A stretch of 64,000 nt of DNA from Granulosicoccus sp963833195 (GTDB taxonomy: Bacteria; Pseudomonadota; Gammaproteobacteria; Granulosicoccales; Granulosicoccaceae), in contig CAWHXF010000027.1 of NCBI GenBank assembly GCA_963833195.1, positions 248,001-312,000 on the forward strand, in the 5' to 3' direction. Position numbers and translations under genes: made by a program. Below are positions 32,758-40,788 of this stretch, in pieces (positions within the stretch are counted from its first letter, which is position 1; each line of letters starts with the position of its first letter). The notes below the pieces were generated by a model that saw only the letters and a program-made list of their open reading frames with translations, was not told the origin of the DNA and did not search any database.

Positions 32758-33576
32758 TCAGAAGAACGTGAGCTCGAGCCCGAGTGTCGTCGTGCCGTCG
32801 GTCGCCGAGCGCAGCGGGTTGCGCGGGTCGCCACGATCGCGCTTCCAACGCTCGACGTGCTCGAGTTTCAGCGCCAGGCGCGCGGCGAGCGGAAGGGAGG
32901 CCGCGAGGCTCGCCTCGGCGAGCGGCCTGTTCCCCGTCAGTTCGGCATCGATCGCTCCGTCGAGGCGCAGCCCGCTCTCGAAGCGCCGTACCAGGCGCAG
33001 CGCCGCGTAGCCGATCGGCTCCCCGGACGAGCGCGCGACGTCGGTACGCAGATCGCGCACGCCCGCGCCGATCTCGCCGGCAAGATAATCGGTGTCGCCG
33101 CGCCACAGCTTGTAGCCGGCACCGCCGACGGTGCGTCGCGCACGCTCGATGCCCGCGGGCGCGTCGCGCCGGGCCGACAGCAGGGCGAACTGGTAGACCC
33201 GTTCGGTCCAGAACCAGCGCGGCTGCACGACGAGCTCCGCGCGCTCGTGCGTGCGGGTGCGCACGACGGCGAGCTCGGGCAGCCCATCCGCACCGGGCAC
33301 GGGCTCGCCGTCGTCGTCCAGGCGCTCCACGACGGCCTGCGCCGAGGCCGTGAGCCAATCCGCCGACAGCTCGCCCTCGAAGCGCCCGCGCGCGTAGCCG
33401 AGCCGCACGCCGCCCCAGACGCTCTCGGCGCGCGTGTTGCCGGTGAAGCGCTGCGCGCCGAGCGCGAGCGTGCCCGCCCAGCCCTCGTCGCGGGTCGGGG
33501 GCGGACGCCAGGCGGCATCCGCGGCGGTGGCCCAGAGCGTGCCGAGCAGTGCCAGCGCGAGCGGGCGCATCGTCAC
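32758..33576 (-). CDS. DUF481 (YdiY-like) outer-membrane protein
   Basis: 272 residues with an N-terminal signal peptide (to about residue 21, ADAA). The remainder is a series of amphipathic beta strands (GTLALGAQRFTGNTRAESVW, FEGELSADWLTAS, SDATDGTTTLGLELTFF-like end) and it finishes with a C-terminal Phe, as outer-membrane barrels do. DUF481 proteins are small salt- or stress-induced barrels of unknown cargo. A perfect FNR box lies 51 bp upstream. Confidence 0.8.
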   Translation of the reverse strand: MTMRPLALALLGTLWATAADAAWRPPPTRDEGWAGTLALGAQRFTGNTRAESVWGGVRLGYARGRFEGELSADWLTASAQAVVERLDDDGEPVPGADGLPELAVVRTRTHERAELVVQPRWFWTERVYQFALLSARRDAPAGIERARRTVGGAGYKLWRGDTDYLAGEIGAGVRDLRTDVARSSGEPIGYAALRLVRRFESGLRLDGAIDAELTGNRPLAEASLAASLPLAARLALKLEHVERWKRDRGDPRNPLRSATDGTTTLGLELTFF

Positions 33577-33626
33577 CGTTTCGTGGGTCGATGGCGGTAG
33601 GATCGGGCCGAACGGCGCCGTTCCGA

Positions 33627-33640
33627 TTGATGTGCATCAA
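33627..33640 (-). promoter_or_regulatory. FNR/DNR-type box
   Basis: Perfect TTGAT-GTGC-ATCAA. The centre is 57 bases upstream of the DUF481 gene start at 33576. No gene starts on the plus side, so it serves the minus strand only. Confidence 0.85.
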
Positions 33641-33707
33641 GCGGAACGCGCCGGGTATCGTGCGTCCCGTTGCCGCGCCGCCGGCGCGGCCGCTGCGCAC
33701 GCGCGCA

Positions 33708-36086
33708 TCAGGCGGCCCGTGCCGGGCGCACGTCGCGCATCAGCTCGAAGGTCTCGTCCTCCTGCGCCATGTGCAGCGCCAGCACCGCGCCGAGCCCGTA
33801 CAGCGTGCGCCTGAGCTCGCGCCGCTCCTCGTCCGACGGCTCCCCGTCCGACGCTTCGGGCGCCAGCGACTGCACCATGTGACGGAAGCGCCCGGCCAGG
33901 CGGATGATCTCGCGGTGCGAGCGGCTCATCGCGGCCATCGGATCCTCGCCGCCGAGACGCCGCGCCAGCATCGGGTAGAGCTCGCGATCGTCCGCGCTCT
34001 CGTGCGGCACCAGCTCCTCGCCGAGCCAGCGCGCCAGCTCGTGCAGCTCCGCGTATCGCCCGGGTGCGGCATCCCGCCCGAGCCCGTCGGCCACGATGCG
34101 CAGCCGCTCCACCATCGGCGCGAGGTCGCGGTGCTCGGCCTGCAGCCGCTCGACGGTGTCGGCCGGCAGCGTGGCGCGCTCGCGCTCCGCGCGCCCGGGT
34201 CCGAGGGCGCGCAGCGCGTTCAGGATCACGGCCACGTCGATGAGCTCCTGCGCGAGCGCACCGGCCACCGGCGGCAGGTAGCCGAACGCCGCCGCGGCCA
34301 TGCCGATGCCGGACAGCGCCATGCCGGCCACGACGCTCTGCAGCGCGATGGCGCGCGAGCGCCGCGCGATGGACACGGCTTCCACCAGGCGATCGAGCCG
34401 GTCGACGAGCAGCACCACGTCGCCGGCCTCCGCCGACGCGCCCGAGCCGCGCGCGCCCATCGCCACGCCGACGTCGGCCGCGGCGAGCGCCGGCGCATCG
34501 TTCACGCCGTCGCCGATCATGACCGTGACGGCGCGGGCGCGTTCGGCGCGCACGGCGGCGACCTTGTCCTCCGGCGACTGCTCGGACAGCACCGCGTCCA
34601 CGCCGAGGGCCGCGCCGACGCTGTCGGCGACGTCGGCACGATCGCCCGTCAGCATCACCGTGCGCCGGATGCCGGCCCGGCGCAGGCGGCGCAGCGCCGC
34701 GGGCGTCTCCACGCGGATCTCGTCGGCCACGAGCAGCGCGCCCGCGATCTTCCCGTCCAGCGTCACGAACACCGCCTCGATGCCTTCCCACGCGGCGCGC
34801 CGCAGCGTGCGCTCGGCCCACGTCGACGGGGGCGCGAGACCGAGCGCGAAACGGTGCGAGCCGACGCCCACGTCGCGCCCCAGCACCTGTCCTGCAAGCC
34901 CGGCCCCGGCGTCCTCGCGCACCGCGGTGGGCAGCTCGAGCGCTGCGCCCACCGCGCGCGCGTGTGCCACTATCGCGGTGGCCGTGACGTGGCGCGACGC
35001 CTGCTCGAGCGAGGCCGCGAGTCGCAGCAGCTCGGCGGGATCCACGTCGCCGGTCGTCTCCGCGCGCAGCACGCGTGCGGAACCCGTGGTCAGCGTGCCC
35101 GTCTTGTCGAACAGCAGCACCTCGGCGCGCGCCAGCGTCTCGAGCGCGCCCGCGTCCTTGACCAGCACGCCGCGTCGCGCCGCGCGGCCCACGCCGGACA
35201 GGATGGCCACGGGGGCGGCGAGCAGCAGCGGGCAGGGCGTCGCCACGACCACCACGGCGAGCGCGCGCACGGGATCGCCGGTCAGGAACCAGGCCGCGAC
35301 CGCCACGCCCAGCGCCAGCGGCACGAAGATCAGCGCGTAGCGATCGGCGAGGCGCACGAACGGCGCGCGCGTCCCCTGCGCCTCGCGCACCAGCCGCACG
35401 ATGCGCTCGTAGGCGCTGTCGGCGAGCGCGGCGCTGGCCACGATGTCGAAGGCCGCGCCCGCGTTCAGCGTGCCGCCGCGCACCGAGCCGCCGCGCTCGA
35501 TGCGCACCGGGACCGACTCGCCCGTGAGCGTCGACTCGTCGAGCAACGCGGCCTCGGCGTCCACCAGTCCGTCGACCGGCACCGCTTCGCCCGACGGCAC
35601 CATGAGCCGGTCCCCGGGCCCCACGGCGGACGCGGGCACGTCCGTCAGCCGACCCTCGGCGTAGCGATGGGCGGTACGCGGCTGTCCCTCGAGCAACCGG
35701 GTCAGCGCCCGTCGCGCCCGGCCCTTCGCATGCTCCTCCAGACTGCGACCGCCCGCGTACATCAGCGCGACGACCGCGCCCGCGAGCGGCTCGTCGAGCG
35801 CCACGGCTCCGCCCATCGCGATGACGGCGAGCAGATCCACCCCGGCCTTGCCGGCGAGCAGCCCGCGCACGGTCTCGACGACGAGCGCGGCGAAGGAAGG
35901 CAGGATCGCCGCGTAGAGGGCGACCCGGGCCATCGGCGCTTGCCCCGAGAGATACAGGGCGCCCGCGGCGGCGAGCGCCGCGCCGCAGAGCAAGAGCAGG
36001 ACGGTGTCGCCCCAGCGCTCGAGGGCGATGCGCCACGTGCCGTCCGGCTCGGTGGGCGCGGGGGCAGCGGCAGAAGCGGGTTTCAT
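33708..36086 (-). CDS. P1B-type metal ATPase fused to a C-terminal hemerythrin domain
   Basis: 792 residues. A complete P-type ATPase is present: actuator TGES (188-191), membrane motif TPCPLLLAAP (283-292), phosphorylation site DKTGT (327-331), then MLTGDRADVADS and GDGVNDAPALAAADVG. There is no N-terminal CxxC metal domain. After the last helices, about 150 residues form a hemerythrin/HHE bundle (LQAEHRDLAPMVERL, EELVPHESADDRELYP, SRSHREIIRLAGRF, LALHMAQEDETFELM) whose His and Glu residues can bind a di-iron centre. Fusion of a pump to an O2- or NO-binding domain suggests gas-sensitive metal transport. Confidence 0.9.
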   Translation of the reverse strand: MKPASAAAPAPTEPDGTWRIALERWGDTVLLLLCGAALAAAGALYLSGQAPMARVALYAAILPSFAALVVETVRGLLAGKAGVDLLAVIAMGGAVALDEPLAGAVVALMYAGGRSLEEHAKGRARRALTRLLEGQPRTAHRYAEGRLTDVPASAVGPGDRLMVPSGEAVPVDGLVDAEAALLDESTLTGESVPVRIERGGSVRGGTLNAGAAFDIVASAALADSAYERIVRLVREAQGTRAPFVRLADRYALIFVPLALGVAVAAWFLTGDPVRALAVVVVATPCPLLLAAPVAILSGVGRAARRGVLVKDAGALETLARAEVLLFDKTGTLTTGSARVLRAETTGDVDPAELLRLAASLEQASRHVTATAIVAHARAVGAALELPTAVREDAGAGLAGQVLGRDVGVGSHRFALGLAPPSTWAERTLRRAAWEGIEAVFVTLDGKIAGALLVADEIRVETPAALRRLRRAGIRRTVMLTGDRADVADSVGAALGVDAVLSEQSPEDKVAAVRAERARAVTVMIGDGVNDAPALAAADVGVAMGARGSGASAEAGDVVLLVDRLDRLVEAVSIARRSRAIALQSVVAGMALSGIGMAAAAFGYLPPVAGALAQELIDVAVILNALRALGPGRAERERATLPADTVERLQAEHRDLAPMVERLRIVADGLGRDAAPGRYAELHELARWLGEELVPHESADDRELYPMLARRLGGEDPMAAMSRSHREIIRLAGRFRHMVQSLAPEASDGEPSDEERRELRRTLYGLGAVLALHMAQEDETFELMRDVRPARAA

Positions 36087-36148
36087 CGGTGGGACGCGGC
36101 GCTCGGGCAGGGTGACGCCGAGCGTCCGCCCGCGTTCATGCTCCGCCC

Positions 36149-36162
36149 TTGATATCGATCAA
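36149..36162. promoter_or_regulatory. FNR/DNR-type box shared by divergent genes
   Basis: Perfect TTGAT-ATCG-ATCAA. The centre is 69 bases from the P-type ATPase start (36086, minus) and 65 bases from the beta-CASP gene start (36221, plus). Confidence 0.87.
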
Positions 36163-36220
36163 GCCCGCCGTGCCTGAACGCCGCACGCTGTCATCCGCGG
36201 ACACGAGAGCGACGGTGACG

Positions 36221-37621
36221 ATGGCGACGCTGACGGTACTGGGCGCGGCGGAGGGGGTGACGGGCTCCGCCTACCTGCTCGATACGGGCAGCACCAGGGT
36301 GCTGCTCGAGTGCGGCCTGGTGCGAGGCAACCCCGAAGAGGAGCTCGCCAACGCAGCGCCGTTCGAGTTCGATGTGGCCGCGCTCGATGCGGTCGTGCTG
36401 TCGCACGCACACCTCGACCATTCGGGACGGTTGCCGAGGCTCGTGGCCGCGGGCTACTCGGGTCCGGTGCACGCGACGCGCGGCACCGTGGACCTGCTCG
36501 ACGTGCTGCTCAAGGATGCCGCCTCGCTCGAGCGGCGCGACGCGGAATGGGAGAACAAGCGCCGGCGGCGTGCCGGCCGCGACGAGATCGAGCCGCTCTA
36601 CACGCTGAAGGACGTGGAGGCGACGCTCGCTCTGTGCGAAGGCGCGCCCTACGACGAGTACGTCCGGCTGAGCGAGGACGTGCGGGTCCGCTTCCTGGAC
36701 GCCGGCCACATCCTCGGCTCGGCCGTCGTGGAGCTCTTCGTCGGCCCGCCCGATCACCTGCGCAAGCTCGTGTTCTCCGGCGACCTCGGCAACGACGGCA
36801 TGGCGCTCATGCGTCCGGCCGCCACCGTCGCCGCCGCCGACCTCGTGCTGCTGGAGTCGACGTACGGAGACCGGAACCACCGACCGATGGCGGAGACGCT
36901 CGCGGAGTTCGAGGGCATCATCGAGGCGGCCTCCGAGAGCGGCGGCAACATCCTGATCCCGGCCTTCGCCGTCGGCCGCACGCAGGAGATGCTGTTCCGG
37001 CTCGGCGCGATGTACCAGCAGGGCCGGCTGCGCCAGCAGCGCGTGTGGCTCGACAGCCCGATGGCCATCGCGGCGACCGAGATCTATCACCGCCACCAGC
37101 ACACGTTCCGGACGAGCGACCGGGAGGCGCTCGGACGCGGCGCGTCGGCCAGCCTGCACACGTTCCTGCCGACGTTGCGCTACGCGCGCAGCACGGCCGA
37201 GTCCATGGCGCTGAACCGGATCGAGTCCGGCGCGATCATCATCGCCGGCAGCGGCATGTGCAACGGCGGGCGCATCCGCCACCACCTCAAGCACAACCTG
37301 TGGAAGAGCGCGGCGCACGTCGTCATCGTCGGCTACCAGGCGCGCGGCACGCCGGGTCGCGCGCTGGTGGACGGCGCGAAGCGGTTGCACGTGGCGGGCG
37401 AGGACGTCGCCGTGAAGGCGACCATCCACACGCTGGGCGGCTTCTCGGCGCACGCGGGGCAGTCGCAGCTCGTGGCGTGGGCGCAGGCCTTCGAGGCGCC
37501 GGTGCCGGGCTTGTATCTGATCCACGGCGAGGCGCAGGCCAAGGCGGCGCTGAAGGCTCGGCTCGCGGACGTCGGGCTGCGGGCGGTCGTGCCGGAGCAC
37601 GGGGACGTGCTGCCGTTCTGA
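36221..37621 (+). CDS. Beta-CASP metallo-beta-lactamase (CPSF/RNase J-like nuclease)
   Basis: 466 residues from ATG 36221. MBL motifs: VVLSHAHLDHSGRLPRL (HxHxDH), DAGHILGSA and FSGDLGND. Beta-CASP motifs follow: STYGDRNH, PAFAVGRTQEML, and GAIIIAGSGMCNGGRIRHHL, then HTLGGFSAHAGQSQL. This is the YSH1/CPSF-100-like bacterial group expected to cut RNA. The start was preferred over the in-frame TTG at 36149 because that codon lies inside the FNR box. An RNase in the regulon could reshape the transcript pool on oxygen loss. Confidence 0.9.
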   Translation: MATLTVLGAAEGVTGSAYLLDTGSTRVLLECGLVRGNPEEELANAAPFEFDVAALDAVVLSHAHLDHSGRLPRLVAAGYSGPVHATRGTVDLLDVLLKDAASLERRDAEWENKRRRRAGRDEIEPLYTLKDVEATLALCEGAPYDEYVRLSEDVRVRFLDAGHILGSAVVELFVGPPDHLRKLVFSGDLGNDGMALMRPAATVAAADLVLLESTYGDRNHRPMAETLAEFEGIIEAASESGGNILIPAFAVGRTQEMLFRLGAMYQQGRLRQQRVWLDSPMAIAATEIYHRHQHTFRTSDREALGRGASASLHTFLPTLRYARSTAESMALNRIESGAIIIAGSGMCNGGRIRHHLKHNLWKSAAHVVIVGYQARGTPGRALVDGAKRLHVAGEDVAVKATIHTLGGFSAHAGQSQLVAWAQAFEAPVPGLYLIHGEAQAKAALKARLADVGLRAVVPEHGDVLPF

Positions 37622-37625
37622 ACCG

Positions 37626-38276
37626 CTACGCGGCGTCGAGGTGTCGCACGAACCAGTCGCCCGCCACCGCGCTCACCCGCTCCAGCGCGCCGGGCTCGGC
37701 GAACCGATGCGTGGCGCCCGGCACGATCTCGAGCGCCTTCTCGCACGTCAGCCCGACGAGTGCACGGCGGTTGAGCGCCACCGCCACGTCGTCGGCGCCG
37801 CAGGCGATCAGCAGCGTCGGTGCACGCACCCGCCGAAGCGCGGCGTCCGCGAGATCCGGACGGCCTCCGCGCGCCACCACGACCCGCACCGTGCGCGGCA
37901 CGGCGGCGGCGGCGATGAGTGCGGCGGGGGCGCCGGTACCGGCACCGAACAGCCCGATCGGCAGCCCCCGGGCCTCGGACTCGTCCTCGATCCAGCGCAA
38001 CGTCTCGACGGTGCGCTCGCCGAGCAGCTCGACGTCGAAGAGGTTCTGACGGTCGGCCGCCTCTGCGTCGCTCAGGAGATCGAGCTGCAACGTACCGAGC
38101 GCACGCGCGTGCAGCGCGGCCGCGATGTGCGCGTGGCGCTCGCCCAACCGGCTGGCGCCGCTGGCGTGCGCGAGCACGATGAGCCCGAACGCGGCATCGG
38201 GAATCTCGAGCAGACCCTCGAGCTCGAGCGGACCGATGGCCACGCGTCGCGCGCGACCGGATACGGGTGTGTACAT
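37626..38276 (-). CDS. Dienelactone-hydrolase-like protein with substituted nucleophile
   Basis: 216 residues of alpha/beta hydrolase fold: LIVLAHASGASRLGERHAHI, the nucleophile elbow region GLPIGLFGAGTGAPAAL, LLIACGADDVAVALN and the terminal ATHRFAEPGALERV. The elbow is normally G-A-S-T-G-A in this group; here the Ser codon position is GGT (Gly), so the classical nucleophile is missing. Asp and His positions are kept. The gene is convergent with the beta-CASP gene and divergent from a phosphoribosyltransferase with which such hydrolases are often paired. Function may be altered or lost. Confidence 0.75.
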   Translation of the reverse strand: MYTPVSGRARRVAIGPLELEGLLEIPDAAFGLIVLAHASGASRLGERHAHIAAALHARALGTLQLDLLSDAEAADRQNLFDVELLGERTVETLRWIEDESEARGLPIGLFGAGTGAPAALIAAAAVPRTVRVVVARGGRPDLADAALRRVRAPTLLIACGADDVAVALNRRALVGLTCEKALEIVPGATHRFAEPGALERVSAVAGDWFVRHLDAA

Positions 38277-38332
38277 GGCGCACCGACTCCTCGCGGGTCG
38301 TACCAGCGTGACGGCTCCGGCGGAGGGCGGAA

Positions 38333-38346
38333 CTGATCGGGATCAA
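38333..38346. promoter_or_regulatory. FNR-type box shared by divergent genes (one mismatch)
   Basis: CTGAT-CGGG-ATCAA. The centre is 63 bases from the hydrolase start (38276, minus) and 62 bases from the phosphoribosyltransferase start (38402, plus). Confidence 0.75.
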
Positions 38347-38401
38347 GGATGACCGCGCGCGCGCGCGGTAGCGTCGGGGCTTCGGCGAGAGGCGTGCGGC
38401 G

Positions 38402-39070
38402 ATGTCGATGTCCATGATCGAAAGGGCCCCGTTCGCGGACCGGGCCGACGCGGGCCGCAGGTTGGCGGCCCGGCTGAAGGCCGTGGCACCCGTGCGGCCG
38501 GTGGTGCTCGCACTGCCGCGCGGGGGCGTGCCGGTGGCCGCCGAGATCGCGCGCGAGCTGCGGGCGCCGCTCGATCTGCTGCTGGTCCGCAAGATCGGGG
38601 TGCCGGAACAGGAAGAGCTCGCGCTCGGCGCGGTGGTCGACGGCGCCGACCCGCGCTCGGTCATCAACGAGGGCGTACGGCGTGCCTGCGGCATCGACGA
38701 CGCGCAACTGGCGGGCATCGTCGAGCGCGAGCTCGCGGAGATCGAGCGGCGGCGCGAGCTCTACCTGCGCGGGCGGGCGCCCGTGCCGCTCGAGGGCGCC
38801 ACGGCCATCGTCGTCGACGACGGCATCGCGACCGGGGCAACGATGAGCGTCGCGCTGGACGCGCTGCGGGAGCGCCGCCCGGCGCGCACGATCATCGCCA
38901 CGGGCGTCGCCGCGATCGACGCCATCGAGCGCCTGGCGGCCGACGTGGACGACGTCGTCTGCCTGCTGCGGCCCGATCCCATGCACGCCGTGGGGCTGTA
39001 CTACGAGGACTTCGACCAGGTCGGCGACCGCGAAGTCGTGGACCTGATCGCGAGCGCGGCGTCGGCCTGA
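38402..39070 (+). CDS. Phosphoribosyltransferase-family protein
   Basis: 222 residues. The PRPP-binding signature AIVVDDGIATGATMSVALDAL (about residues 136-156) and the N-terminal VVLALPRGGVPVAAEIA are clear. This family is commonly found beside dienelactone hydrolase, erythromycin esterase and pcm genes in anaerobic or stress loci. Here the first is across the shared promoter and remnants of the other two lie immediately downstream. The base or nucleotide substrate is unknown. Confidence 0.88.
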   Translation: MSMSMIERAPFADRADAGRRLAARLKAVAPVRPVVLALPRGGVPVAAEIARELRAPLDLLLVRKIGVPEQEELALGAVVDGADPRSVINEGVRRACGIDDAQLAGIVERELAEIERRRELYLRGRAPVPLEGATAIVVDDGIATGATMSVALDALRERRPARTIIATGVAAIDAIERLAADVDDVVCLLRPDPMHAVGLYYEDFDQVGDREVVDLIASAASA

Positions 39071-39084
39071 TTCCCCGGGCCGAC

Positions 39085-39369
39085 TCAGATCCCGAACGGC
39101 CAGGTGTCCGGCATCCCGGCCTCGGTCGCGGTCGGTAACGGGGTGACGGCGCGCGTCTCGTCGATCCACACGTACTCGTCGAACTGGCGCGAGAGCTCGG
39201 AATCGAAGTAGTGGCTCGCGAGCTCGGACTCGGGACGGTAGATCACGCCGATCGCCCGCTCCGGCCGGGGCGCGGCCAGCGCCCTCGCGAGCTGCTCGTC
39301 CCGTCCCCGGCCGAGCGGACGGATCAGTCCGGGCTGGTTGCTCAGATGGAACGCGTGTTCGTGGCTCAT
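39085..39369 (-). pseudogene. Remnant of an erythromycin-esterase-family gene (C-terminal part)
   Basis: 94 residues from ATG 39369. RAIGVIYRPESELASHYFDSELSRQFDEYVWID, given here in pieces, matches the end of EreA-like hydrolases (RAIGVIYRPE; SHYF; QFDEYVWID) down to the stop. The preceding 300 or so residues with the catalytic His and Glu are absent. Upstream, in another frame, lies the N-terminus of a pcm gene. A deletion with its junction near 39365 therefore fused the two neighbours. Confidence 0.7.
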
Positions 39370-39535
39370 CGACGCGCAGCGCGGCGTCCTCGTAGGCGGA
39401 CGCGTGCAGGTGCGTGGGCAGGAAGTCCTTGCGCGGCACGCGCCGCATGGCGTCGAGCACCCGGGCGTCGCGGACGCCGCGCGCGACGAGCTGCGTCGCC
39501 ACCATCCGGACGCGTTTCGCTTCCAGACCGCCCAT
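39370..39535 (-). pseudogene. Remnant of pcm (protein-L-isoaspartate methyltransferase N-terminus)
   Basis: From ATG 39535: RVRMVATQLVARGVRDARVL, then DAMRRVPRKDFLP and AYEDAALRV. This is the characteristic start of PCM repair methyltransferases, about 55 residues. The SAM-binding domain is missing and the sequence changes to the EreA remnant near 39365. The FNR box at 39596 still lies at the usual distance upstream, so transcription of the scar may continue. Confidence 0.7.
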
Positions 39536-39595
39536 CGTTTCGGCGTCCGCGGTTGCCCCGGCGGTCCATCGTCCGATCGGCGGCGCGAGATGCCG

Positions 39596-39609
39596 TTGAT
39601 GCGGGTCAA
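39596..39609. promoter_or_regulatory. FNR-type box shared by divergent genes
   Basis: TTGAT-GCGG-GTCAA. The centre is 67 bases from the pcm remnant ATG (39535, minus) and 64 bases from the rhodanese ATG (39667, plus). Confidence 0.82.
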
Positions 39610-39666
39610 CGCTGCGGCGTCCACGACCGTGTCGACTGTGGGGCCTTCGAGCCCGATCCCCACACC

Positions 39667-40050
39667 ATGAACCGCGAAGACACCGCCGACGGCACCCTCG
39701 AGCACTGGACCCCGCAGGAGGTCGCCGACGCGTTCGCGCGCGACGAGATCGTGCTGATCGACGTGCGTACCCCGCAGGAATTCGCGCTCGAGCGCATCGA
39801 CGGTGCGTTGCTCGCGCCCATGCAGGCCCTGATGCCCGAGCACCTGCCCGACCAGGGCGTCAAGCGCATCGTGCTGCACTGCGGCTCCGGCGCGCGCTCG
39901 CGCCGTGTGGCCGATCGCTGCCTGGCGGCAGGCGCGCAGCGCATCGCGCACATGGCGGGCGGTTTCGGCGCTTGGAAGGAGGCGGGGCTCGAGTACACGG
40001 GCACCGACGTGGCGAGCGGTGCGCCGAAGCGCATGCGCAAGGAAGGTTGA
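39667..40050 (+). CDS. Rhodanese-like sulfurtransferase
   Basis: 127 residues, a single rhodanese domain: EIVLIDVRTPQEFALERIDGA, then VLHCGSGARSRRVADRC, in which Cys (about residue 71) is the active-site nucleophile in the CGSGARS loop. A GGFGAWKEAGL segment follows. It probably carries sulfane sulfur in the cytoplasm. Its stop overlaps the start of the next gene as TTGA, giving a two-gene operon behind the FNR box. It may work with the ETHE1-like enzyme at 31612. Confidence 0.9.
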   Translation: MNREDTADGTLEHWTPQEVADAFARDEIVLIDVRTPQEFALERIDGALLAPMQALMPEHLPDQGVKRIVLHCGSGARSRRVADRCLAAGAQRIAHMAGGFGAWKEAGLEYTGTDVASGAPKRMRKEG

Positions 40051-40769
40051 GCACCGCGCGCGACGCCGGCGCGGTGAGGACGCGCTACGAGCTGCCGCTG
40101 CTGCTGCTCGCGGCCGTGGCGGCGCTGGCGCTGTTCCTCGCGGCCCTGCACGCGCTCGGCTTGGAGCCCGCGCTGCTCGCGTTCCTGCGCAGTATCGAAG
40201 CCACGGGGCTCGCGGGCGAAGCCGCCTTTGCGCTCGTCGTCGTGCTGGCCGTGCCGCTGCTGGTGCCGACGGTGCTGCTCACCCTCGGGGCGGGGGCGCT
40301 GTACGGCCTGGTGCACGGCACGCTGCTCATCGTGACCGCCGAAACGCTCGGCGCGCTGATCTCGTTCGCGCTTGCGCGGCACGTGCTCGGCGCGCGGGCC
40401 GATGCGTGGCTGGAGCGCTACGCCCGCGTGCGCCGCATCATCGATGGCGTCGGCCGGACCGACTGGCGCCTCGTGGCGCTGCTGCGCATGATCCCGTTCT
40501 TCCCGTTCAAGGTGGCCAACTACCTGCTCGGGCTGACGCCGCTCGGCTACGGGCACTACGCGCTCGGCACGTGGCTGGGTCTGCTGCCCGTGGCGCTCTT
40601 CAACGTGCACCTCGGCGCGGTCGCGACAGAGCTGCTGGTGCTCGGTCAGGAAGGGGTGAAGGGGGCGCCGCGATCGGTGTGGCTCGACGTGGCGGCGCTC
40701 GGTTTCACGGCCTGCGTGACGGTGTTCGCGGCGCGGCGCGCGACCCGGCTGGTGGCGGCGTCGGCCTAG
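40047..40769 (+). CDS. VTT-domain (TVP38/TMEM64, DedA-like) membrane protein
   Basis: About 240 residues from TTG 40047 (a GTG at 40074 is the alternative). It has six hydrophobic segments. The VTT signature is seen in LLVPTVLLTLGAGALYGLVHG, ALISFALARHVLG, and the amphipathic LVALLRMIPFFPFKVANYLLGLTPLGYG. Family members move lipids or affect membrane energetics. Translationally coupled to the rhodanese gene. Confidence 0.85.
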   Translation: MSTARDAGAVRTRYELPLLLLAAVAALALFLAALHALGLEPALLAFLRSIEATGLAGEAAFALVVVLAVPLLVPTVLLTLGAGALYGLVHGTLLIVTAETLGALISFALARHVLGARADAWLERYARVRRIIDGVGRTDWRLVALLRMIPFFPFKVANYLLGLTPLGYGHYALGTWLGLLPVALFNVHLGAVATELLVLGQEGVKGAPRSVWLDVAALGFTACVTVFAARRATRLVAASA

Positions 40770-40788
40770 GGCGTTCACGGCCGTGCGT

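Noticed and set aside
33549..36152. Plus-strand open frame over the P-type ATPase
   Set aside because: It is antisense to a gene with complete P-type ATPase motifs; the translation is His/Arg/Gln-rich and without structure.
36149..36220. Start of the beta-CASP nuclease at TTG 36149
   Set aside because: That codon lies within the FNR box; the next ATG at 36221 gives the normal family N-terminus.
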